Source of the DNA: Haladaptatus sp. DYF46
Lineage (GTDB): Archaea > Halobacteriota > Halobacteria > Halobacteriales > Haladaptataceae
Reading direction: 5' to 3'
DNA length: 64,000 nt
NCBI RefSeq assembly: GCF_021083305.1
Contig: NZ_JAJFAY010000003.1
Coordinates: forward strand, 372,001-436,000
The notes under the pieces were generated by a model. The model made no database searches. It saw only the letters and a list, made by a program, of their open reading frames with translations, and had not been told where the DNA came from. Shown here in pieces: positions 57,556 to 64,000 of this stretch (position 1 is the first letter of the stretch; the number at the start of each line of letters is the position of its first letter). A program made the position numbers and the translations under genes.

Positions 57556-57885
57556 TCACTGGCGCTTGCCTCGTTCAACGGCGTCGATCCGACGTATTAG
57601 ATCCTCGTGTCGCTGCTGTGGCGTCCCGACGCTGTCCATTCCCCAGAGACAGAGTTGGCCATAGGCATACAACAGCGCCATTTCACGATCGTTCACGTCG
57701 TCCGTATCCACGTCTCGATAAATCTCGTGTATTTCACCGGCGTGCCGCTCGATTATTCCAGATACGTCCCTTTTCGATTTCGACAACCGTTCGACCTGAT
57801 CCAGCAGTTGGAACGTCTCTTCTACGTCGTCCTGTTCACAGTCCCGTTCCGTATCGTCACGGAATCTCCCGATGATATCTGTCAT
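57556..57885 (-). CDS. Hypothetical haloarchaeal helical protein
   Basis: A 109-residue acidic, mostly helical protein. VEETFQLLDQVERLSKSKRDVSGIIERHAGEIHEIYRDV suggests a helical hairpin. There are two Cys residues and no metal motif, no membrane segment. The stretch REMALLYAYGQLCLWGMDS is the most distinctive block. I do not recognise the family. It is convergent with the DUF1697 gene. Confidence 0.6.
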   Translation of the reverse strand: MTDIIGRFRDDTERDCEQDDVEETFQLLDQVERLSKSKRDVSGIIERHAGEIHEIYRDVDTDDVNDREMALLYAYGQLCLWGMDSVGTPQQRHEDLIRRIDAVERGKRQ

Positions 57886-58612
57886 ACTTTCTAGTAAGAG
57901 CTCTCCTCATCTAACCGTTTATGGCCCAGATATTCGCGTTGCCACCGACTCGATCAAGGAAACGAAACGAAGGATTGCTTGGCCGACGGAGCGATTATCG
58001 AAATGAGAACACACGGTGTCGAGAGACGAAGATGAAATCGTGTTGTGTGTGTTACGAACGAGAAACTCACCGGAATTCTACGCTCGCGTCCGATCGAGTC
58101 CGATATTTTCATTCCGACCGGGCGTCACTTATGGTCAGAGTCACGATGAGTCGAGGTCGTCCGGTTGCGTTCCAACGCCCTCGGGCCACCCCGGAGGTGA
58201 TTCCGCGCTCGGTTGCGCGAACGCTCGTTTGAGGACCATCGGCGTACGCTCGAGTGAGAGAACCAAATCGCCGTCCTGGTTGAAAGCACGGAGCTCCGTC
58301 GTGACGATTCCGACGTGCTCGCGTGATTCGCTCTCACGCTTGTCCACTACTTCGCTCTCCGCGAAGATGGTGTCACCGTGGAAAACGGGAGCGTGATGGC
58401 GAACCTCGTCGTAGCCGAGATTTGCCGTCGCGTTGACCGAGATATCGATGACGCTCATTCCGACCGCGAGGGCGATGACGAACGTCCCGTCGACGAGCCG
58501 TTCGCCGAACTCCGTCTCGGCGGCGTATGTTTCGTTGAAGTGCATCGGGTTGAGGTTCATCGTGACGTTTGTGAACCAGACGTTGTCTGTTTCGGTTACG
58601 GGAGATTCAAGG

Positions 58613-58643
<31 letters not shown>

Positions 58644-58757
58644 TCCGACAAAGTGCTCGGCAACTGCCGCCGATAGCAGGGCTGGATATTCCACGGGTTG
58701 TTCCACTTTCACTCCGCACTACGTAGATATAAGTATTTGTGATGACATAGGTTACGT

Positions 58758-60035
58758 ATGGTGAAACAGGTCGTTACGCGAACCTATCGCGCCCGTATCT
58801 GCAACTACTCGCAGGTACGCAACGACCTCGATTCGCTCGGATTCGCCGCCAGCAAGCTCTGGAACGTTGGCCGATGGACGGCCCAACGTGTCTGGGACGC
58901 CTGCGGCCAGATTCCCAACGCGAACGCGCTTATGGCCTACCTCAAGAACCACGAACGCTACGCCGACCTCCATTCTCAGTCGAGTCAACGAGTTCTCCAA
59001 GAACTCGGTGAGGCGTTCGAAAGTTGGTACGGCAAGCGCCGAAACGGGGACACGAACGCGAATCCGCCCGGCTACCGCAAATACAACGACGACCACCCAC
59101 GGTCAACAATCACGTTCAAAGCCGCGGGCTTCAAACACGACAGGCACAACAACCGAGTCCGTCTCTCGAAAGGCAAGAACCTCAAAGAGGAGTGGTCGGA
59201 CTTTGTTCTGTGTGAGTACGATGCCATCTGCCCGTCAGGCCGAACCATCGAGAACGTTCAGCAGGTTCGTGCGGTATACGAACACGGCATCTGGCGGTTG
59301 CATTTCGTCTGTCGCGTCTCGATTGACGAACCCAAATCACTTGGTGATGGCGTGGCAGGCATCGACCTTGGTATCTGCAACCTCGCCACCGTCTCGTACG
59401 GCGATGAGTCCGTGCTCTATCCCGGTGGGGCGCTCAAAGAAGACGAGTACTACTTCGCCAAGAAGCGCGCCGAGACGGACGATTCGGCGTCACGCGAAGC
59501 CCGCCGTCTCGACACCAAGCGCACCGACCGCCGGAGACATTTCTTGCACACACTCTCGAAGGATATCGTATCCGAGTCTGTCAAAAGAGGTGTCGGGACG
59601 ATCGTTGTTGGTGACCTCGGCGGTATCCGCGAGGACGAGAACGGCGACGCTCGCAATTGGGGCACACACGGCAATCTCGACTTGCATGGATGGGCGTTCG
59701 ACCGTTTCACGTCGATGCTTGAGTACAAAGCGGAGGAACGCGGTATTGCAGTCGTCACGAAATCCGAGCGCAATACGTCGAAAACGTGCTCAGCGTGTGG
59801 TCGGTCTGACGACCGCCAGCGCGTCCTGCGAGGGTTGTACGTGTGTGAGTGTGGATTGGTTGCGAACGCCGATAGTAATGGTGCGGAGAACATCAGACGA
59901 AAAGTACTCCCGAATCTCGCCTGTGATGGGGGAGATAGGGATAACGGCTGGTTGGCACAGCCAGCGGTGCGCTTGTTCGATTGCAGCGAGGGTCGGTTTG
60001 TCCCGCGAGAACAGGTTTGTAACTGCGAACCCTAA
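58758..60035 (+). CDS. tnpB: TnpB RNA-guided endonuclease with apparently rearranged RuvC site
   Basis: A 425-residue TnpB. RuvC-I Asp203 is in GIDLGI and RuvC-III Asp372 in ANADSNGAEN. The zinc finger uses Cys344 and Cys347 (CSACG) with Cys363 and Cys365 (CECG). The RuvC-II Glu is replaced by Gly285 in IVVGDLGGI. A Glu at 337 (TKSERNTSKTC) sits seven residues before the first zinc Cys, where other TnpB proteins have none. A relocated catalytic Glu is known from Fanzor proteins and related TnpBs. The protein is full length and probably active. It lies antisense to the interrupted maoC. Confidence 0.88.
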   Translation: MVKQVVTRTYRARICNYSQVRNDLDSLGFAASKLWNVGRWTAQRVWDACGQIPNANALMAYLKNHERYADLHSQSSQRVLQELGEAFESWYGKRRNGDTNANPPGYRKYNDDHPRSTITFKAAGFKHDRHNNRVRLSKGKNLKEEWSDFVLCEYDAICPSGRTIENVQQVRAVYEHGIWRLHFVCRVSIDEPKSLGDGVAGIDLGICNLATVSYGDESVLYPGGALKEDEYYFAKKRAETDDSASREARRLDTKRTDRRRHFLHTLSKDIVSESVKRGVGTIVVGDLGGIREDENGDARNWGTHGNLDLHGWAFDRFTSMLEYKAEERGIAVVTKSERNTSKTCSACGRSDDRQRVLRGLYVCECGLVANADSNGAENIRRKVLPNLACDGGDRDNGWLAQPAVRLFDCSEGRFVPREQVCNCEP

Positions 60036-60084
60036 TATCCCAAATCAGGGGAATCCTCGTGCTTGAGCGCGGGGAGGATGTCAA
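59940..60084 (+). ncRNA. Predicted omega RNA scaffold / right end of the second TnpB element
   Basis: In TnpB elements the guide RNA scaffold comes from the 3' end of tnpB and the right end. The segment 60030-60084 recurs at 62120-62175 with conserved TATCCTCGTGCTTGAGCGCGG-like sequence, indicating functional constraint. The guide would start at 60085, inside maoC. The 5' end is unknown. Confidence 0.45.
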
Positions 60085-60350
60085 CGTTCGTCCGAACGGG
60101 TGCTTGAACACGTCACCCACGGCGAAGTCCTCGAAGTATCGCCCATGCCAGCCAGCAACGAGCCGTCTATTGGTCTCGCTCATAGTACACATCGATACTC
60201 GACCGAGAGCATACTAAAACGGACTCCCGACCGGTAGACGGTTACCATCTGATTCAGGAGAACCGAGAACGAGGGGGACGAGTGGTCACTTTCGGTCCAC
60301 TAGGCGAGTGTATTTCCTCCTGAACGGTCTCTACAGAGGCGGGGAAAACA

Positions 60351-60767
60351 ATGATCGAAAAGCTCCGCCTCACGACTCGTATCGTTAGCGACCAGGACGA
60401 AGCACTCGAATTCTACACCGAAAAGCTCGGACTAAAGAAAGCAGCGGACCAGACGTTTGGACCCGATGATCAGCGGTGGGTTACCGTCGCCGCCGACCGA
60501 GACGATACCGTGGAAATCGTCCTCGAACCGCTCGACTGGTTCGAAGGCGAGGAAGCCGACAGTCGCTCCGCAATGCTCGGGACGCAACCGGCGCTCGCCT
60601 TCACGGTGGACGATTGCCGAGAGACGTACGAAACGCTGCGTGAACGCGGTGTCGAATTCACGTCCGAGCCAATCGAACAACCATACGGCATCGAAGCTAT
60701 CGCAACTGACCTCTATGGGAACGGGATAGTCCTCGTCGAACACCCCTCGGACGCCGAAGCGAGATAA
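60351..60767 (+). CDS. VOC (glyoxalase/dioxygenase) family protein
   Basis: A 138-residue protein with two beta-alpha-beta-beta-beta modules. IEKLRLTTRIVSDQDEALEFYTEKLGLKKAAD is the typical start, and IEAIATDLYGNGIVLVEH the typical end with a Glu/His metal-ligand region. VOC proteins include glyoxalase I, dioxygenases and resistance proteins; the sequence does not separate these. No operon partner is evident. Confidence 0.82.
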   Translation: MIEKLRLTTRIVSDQDEALEFYTEKLGLKKAADQTFGPDDQRWVTVAADRDDTVEIVLEPLDWFEGEEADSRSAMLGTQPALAFTVDDCRETYETLRERGVEFTSEPIEQPYGIEAIATDLYGNGIVLVEHPSDAEAR

Positions 60768-61179
60768 TATCGTCGTTCTCGGGGGGATTACCGACCAATG
60801 CGGACCTTTTATCACATGTCTCATTTCAACGATGGGAGCGGACGTCGCCCGCTCCCGTCGGCGGGAAACTGTCATCCGGTGGTCGCGATACCTGTCTGGT
60901 ATGGGAGTACTCCAGGACAGACAGTGCATCACGGGGATCAGACACGACTACGATGAGGTGTACGGTGGAATGAAGCGCTGTCGGAACTGTTGGACCGTCG
61001 TAGAGACCTAATAACCCACACGAACGAGTACTAGCGGCCACAAATAGTCAGTGAAATGGAGCATGGATGCCGTTACATCAGGTTAGCGAACCTTTCGACA
61101 CCGCACCAAAGGGTCCCACATCCTCACCGATGATTGACCAAAAACGAATATGATGTCGTTTCGCACGGCAATGCTGTCG
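60768..61179. other. Intergenic region with one hairpin
   Basis: A 412-bp spacer without a supported gene. GGGAGCG at 60834-60840 and CGCTCCC at 60850-60856 form a perfect 7-bp inverted repeat with a 9-base loop, about 70 bp after the VOC stop. It may be a processing or termination structure. Confidence 0.45.
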
Positions 61180-61905
61180 TTACGTCGTCGTGGTCGTCAT
61201 CATCCCGCTCGGGGCGTCTATCGTCGGCAGGAGGTCGAAGGATTGGGCCTTGTCGTTCGTCTGCAGGAGTCCGACGGCGAACGCCGAAACCACTGTGCCA
61301 CTTTCGAGGTTCACATCGAATGTGGCGACAGCCTCGTTCTTTCCTGCGGGTCGGACTTCGATGGTGTACGACCCTGCGGGAACCTCGACGTACTCGCTTG
61401 CCTCGCCGAATTTCAGTCCTTCGACGAGGACGTTGCCATCCGCCGCGATATCGACCGCTGGCGCATCCGGTGAGAGATGGACCGCTCGCAAGCGCGCTTG
61501 GTCACCGGACGGCACTTTGTTATCATCGACGAACACGAAGGCCTGCGGACTGTCGAGCGTCCCCCCTGCGGCAATCGTATAATCGGTGCTCGCATCGAGT
61601 GTAACTTGCTCGTCGATGACCGCGCTTCCTTGTCCTTCCCCTGCCGGCACGACCTGTACGGTGTGTTTCCCAGCATCGAGGTCGAGATAGTCGCTGACGT
61701 CTTTGAACGCGACGTTCTGTAGGACGCGGTTTCCGTCGACATAGACGTCCACTTCCGGGGCGTCCGGAATCGCGTGGATGACCCGGACGCGACTCGCGTT
61801 CCCGTTTTGGCTGGTGGTCATGTCCTGTGCGCTCGAAACCCCTCCGAGAATGGGTATGCTGCTTACGCCGATGGCTCTGAGCACTTGTCGTCTAGTTTGC
61901 TTCAT
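61180..61905 (-). CDS. TAT-exported DUF4397 domain protein
   Basis: A 241-residue protein. The N terminus MKQTRRQVLRAIGVSSIPIL is a twin-arginine signal, followed by cleavage near VSSAQD. Two DUF4397 repeats follow: VRVIHAIPDAPEVDVYVDGN near residue 40 and LRAVHLSPDAPAVDIAADGN near 138. A Thr-rich end (TTTTT) closes the protein. DUF4397 domains are extracellular beta-sandwiches of unknown binding role. ATG 61905 is chosen because it starts the signal peptide; an in-frame TTG lies upstream. Confidence 0.85.
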   Translation of the reverse strand: MKQTRRQVLRAIGVSSIPILGGVSSAQDMTTSQNGNASRVRVIHAIPDAPEVDVYVDGNRVLQNVAFKDVSDYLDLDAGKHTVQVVPAGEGQGSAVIDEQVTLDASTDYTIAAGGTLDSPQAFVFVDDNKVPSGDQARLRAVHLSPDAPAVDIAADGNVLVEGLKFGEASEYVEVPAGSYTIEVRPAGKNEAVATFDVNLESGTVVSAFAVGLLQTNDKAQSFDLLPTIDAPSGMMTTTTT

Positions 61906-62081
61906 TTTGATTCCCCGACTGGTACTCGTCCAGTATGTCAAAAATCATTTTCCCGAACCAGCTTGGTTGGCTCACTGTCATTCGGGTACTCTTCTGCCAT
62001 TCGGTCGGCGTCGTTCGGGTGTGGAGTAAACTCGAACGCATCACGAAAGACGGTGGGAAGGTCCATTTCCGGCTTCCCGAC

Positions 62082-62175
62082 GAGGAAGCCGCGCCCGGTC
62101 GCGGTGGTGCAAACCGCGAACTGTAATATCTCAACTCGGGGGTATCCTCGTGCTTGAGCGCGGAGCGAATGTCAA
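62082..62175 (+). mobile_element. Orphan right-end relic of an IS605-group TnpB element
   Basis: The segment reads like the end of a tnpB (GAGGAAGCC ... GCAAACCGCGAACTGTAA) followed by ATATC, CTCGGGGGTATCCTCGTGCT, TGAGCGCGGAGCG and GTCAA at 62175. It matches the right end at 60020-60084 closely. No tnpB body precedes it. It lies 7 bp from the stop of the CocE-type gene. Confidence 0.65.
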
Positions 62176-62182
62176 AGAATTG

Positions 62183-64000
62183 TTACTGGCACCATGTCTG
62201 CTCGAACATTGTGTCGCCATCGAGTCCAACGGTAGTTTCAAGCTGGCAGAGATCGGTAGAAATGTAGTTACTGGCAGTAATCTCGAATTCACCGAAATCC
62301 GTCGTAATTCTTAGCGTCATTTCGTTCTGAGCAGTAGCGGTTGATGGATCGTCTGCCGTAACCGACGCCTCAAACGTCGCTTCCCGTGAAAGTCGACCGT
62401 GTGGGAGGTCGACGTCCAACGAGTGGCGTTTTACCGTCCGGACACGATTGGAGACCCGCTCACGACTAGTCGTCCACGAGGAACTGCCGTTCGCACGTTC
62501 GGCGCTCGTCGGAACTCTTTCATCAGGTGGTGGCATCTGTATCGAGTCATCAAACTCCACATCGTTCATTTGGCGGCCAGGGAACCACACAGTAGCGGGA
62601 GTAGCGGGTGCGGAACGAACGATGAACGAACCCTGGCGTGGGGTCGGAAGGGAGACCGGAAAGTAAGATGAGCCGACGGCAACGCGAATCGAATGCCCTT
62701 CCTCGAAGACGTGAGACTTCGGCTCGAACGGAACGGTTATGTTGTACTCGGTTCCGGGTTTCATTTCCTCAGGATCGTCGAGGCCCTTTCGGTATTTACC
62801 TCGAATCGCTCCATGGGAAACGAGTGTGCCACGCGAATCCGGTGACACATCCACAAGTCGAACGACAATAGTTGGGTCGGGAACGCTGGCTTCGAGTCGG
62901 AGCGTCACGTTGCCAGTGCCGGTGAGTTCGATTGGGCTATCGAGGGGACCCGTCTCGAACGTTAATGACCGTACGTCGTCATCGTTCGTTGCTGGCGGTT
63001 CGAACGAGACCCCGTAGGGATCGATCGAGGACTGTCCGACAGTAGAATCAAATCTGTATTCGGCATCAACTTTACCGCTCTTGTATTCACTCGGGGATAC
63101 GAGTCCTGTCGGTGTGAGTGCGAATGACACGGAATCGTCTGTCTTGTCATAAATCGTTTCGCCATTGGTTGGCCGATCCGTTGCGTCTTCATCACAAACG
63201 GTCGGCCAGGTCTCTCGGCCGCGCCATTGACCAGCCGAAGACCCCCCACCATCAAGCTCGGTCCAGTAAGAGATGGTTGGTTCGTCCATCACTCCGTTTT
63301 CTTCGTCACGCAAAAAGTGGTTGAACCACTCGAGTGCTCGTCGACGGAAGTTAATAGCACTTTCACGGCCGCGATGAGGCATCTGATGACGCCATGGACC
63401 GAGAAGAAACCGCTTTGGTGCATCGATGGCCTCGAAGTATTCCAGTGTATCCTGCGTGTACGGATCACGCCACCCACCGACAGCGAGTGTCGGGGTTTCG
63501 ATACGCTCGACGGGAATATTCTTATCCTCCCAGTAGGATTCGTGGGGCTCATTGTCGATGAATTGTAACAGCCATGGCGGTTGATCGCGTGACCGTTCTA
63601 ATCGATTCTGCCAACGAGGAAGCCACTCACCATCCGCATCACGAATACTCGCTGGTTTTGCTTCGAGCGCTTGCATCAGTGTCAGCCAGTCCATCCCAAT
63701 GGTGAGAAACTCGAACAGGCCACCGTAGGAATATGCGTTCCGCCATCCTTGATAGGGAGTATGAATAGGGATGATTGCGTCCAAAGCGTCCGGTTGCTGA
63801 GCCGCAGCATCTAGCGCTGTAATACCACCGTATGATTTCCCGAAGAGACCGATTCGACCAGTAGTCCAAGGCTGTTCAGCGAGCCACTCGACGATGGCTG
63901 CTGGTTCGATTCCCTCACGTCGGGTGAATGGTTCGTCGATGAACCCGCTCGAACTACCGGTCCCGAGCATGTCCGCGACAATGACCTCGTAGCCGTGCTT
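62183..64000 (-). CDS. CocE/NonD family hydrolase (X-Pro dipeptidyl-peptidase S15 type), 5' end beyond window
   Basis: The frame is open from the window end (KHGYEVIVADMLGTGSSSGF) to a stop at 62183, over 600 residues. The nucleophile elbow is GLFGKSYGGITALDAA, with Ser in G-x-S-x-G. GGWRDPYTQDTLEYF and LLGPWRHQMPH are the Asp and His regions of the triad. The C-terminal jelly-roll domain (LTFETGPLDSPIELTGTGNVTLRLEASVPD) is typical of CocE-like acyl hydrolases. Only the first roughly 60 residues are missing. The substrate may be an ester or a proline peptide. Confidence 0.85.
   Translation of the reverse strand, partial: KHGYEVIVADMLGTGSSSGFIDEPFTRREGIEPAAIVEWLAEQPWTTGRIGLFGKSYGGITALDAAAQQPDALDAIIPIHTPYQGWRNAYSYGGLFEFLTIGMDWLTLMQALEAKPASIRDADGEWLPRWQNRLERSRDQPPWLLQFIDNEPHESYWEDKNIPVERIETPTLAVGGWRDPYTQDTLEYFEAIDAPKRFLLGPWRHQMPHRGRESAINFRRRALEWFNHFLRDEENGVMDEPTISYWTELDGGGSSAGQWRGRETWPTVCDEDATDRPTNGETIYDKTDDSVSFALTPTGLVSPSEYKSGKVDAEYRFDSTVGQSSIDPYGVSFEPPATNDDDVRSLTFETGPLDSPIELTGTGNVTLRLEASVPDPTIVVRLVDVSPDSRGTLVSHGAIRGKYRKGLDDPEEMKPGTEYNITVPFEPKSHVFEEGHSIRVAVGSSYFPVSLPTPRQGSFIVRSAPATPATVWFPGRQMNDVEFDDSIQMPPPDERVPTSAERANGSSSWTTSRERVSNRVRTVKRHSLDVDLPHGRLSREATFEASVTADDPSTATAQNEMTLRITTDFGEFEITASNYISTDLCQLETTVGLDGDTMFEQTWCQ

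Overview
The window is about 64 kb of a halophilic archaeon (class Halobacteria). The evidence is the GC-rich coding sequence, the strongly acidic proteins, the archaeal TATA-type promoters with short leaders, the many families that are typical of haloarchaea (DUF7563-like, DUF4350, NrpR-like, poly-HAMP transducers), and the haloarchaeal TnpB-only (IS1341-type) elements. A Haladaptatus-like genome is my guess from gene content and I cannot verify it. I saw no rRNA gene, tRNA gene or CRISPR array.

Layout. 1-6.0 kb: tail of a sugar ABC-transporter ATPase followed by a co-directional carbohydrate operon (GH15 hydrolase, glycerate 2-kinase, TIM-barrel isomerase, 2-hydroxyacid dehydrogenase, AGE epimerase). 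6-9.6 kb: two small proteins and a transducer gene broken by a frameshift at an (AC)4 repeat. 9.6-16.8 kb: membrane hydrolase, DUF4350/MoxR genes, and a macrolide-exporter-like ABC pair. 16.9-22 kb: alcohol dehydrogenase remnant, DJ-1/PfpI protein, uracil-DNA glycosylase, a TnpB element with a small coupled ORF, a ferritin-like protein and membrane proteins. 21.7-26.7 kb: sulfite-oxidase-like enzyme, DUF389 and AI-2E-type membrane proteins, Mn catalase. 26.8-28.3 kb: IS left-end relic, a decapitated permease, and an MNT/HEPN pair. 28.5-33.7 kb: a 2-oxoacid/acetoin dehydrogenase locus (E2, AcoX-like, E1 beta, E1 alpha).

33.8-41.5 kb: OsmC protein, acetyltransferases, and a second block (DUF58 and partners, DUF4129-like) that functionally matches the DUF4350/MoxR block 25 kb away. 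41.5-46.2 kb: surface-glycan genes (asparagine-synthase-like, flippase, acyltransferase). 46.8-50.3 kb: aldo/keto reductase, HtpX-like protease, Zn alcohol dehydrogenase. 50.6-54.3 kb: ureohydrolase, NrpR-family repressor and sodium:solute symporter, with matching GGCA-N6-TGCC palindromes in front of the two enzyme/transport genes. 54.6-58 kb: GH13 trehalose-synthase-like enzyme and small proteins. 58.1-60.2 kb: a maoC hydratase gene split by a 1,485-bp TnpB element. 60.3-64 kb: VOC protein, TAT-exported DUF4397 protein, an IS right-end relic, and a CocE-type hydrolase running off the window.

The most interesting points are the self-contained NrpR-like regulon, the TnpB element whose removal would restore maoC exactly and whose RuvC-II glutamate appears relocated, the small ribbon-helix-helix-like ORF coupled to the other TnpB, the dinucleotide-repeat frameshift in the transducer, and an E2 acyltransferase with three subunit-binding domains.
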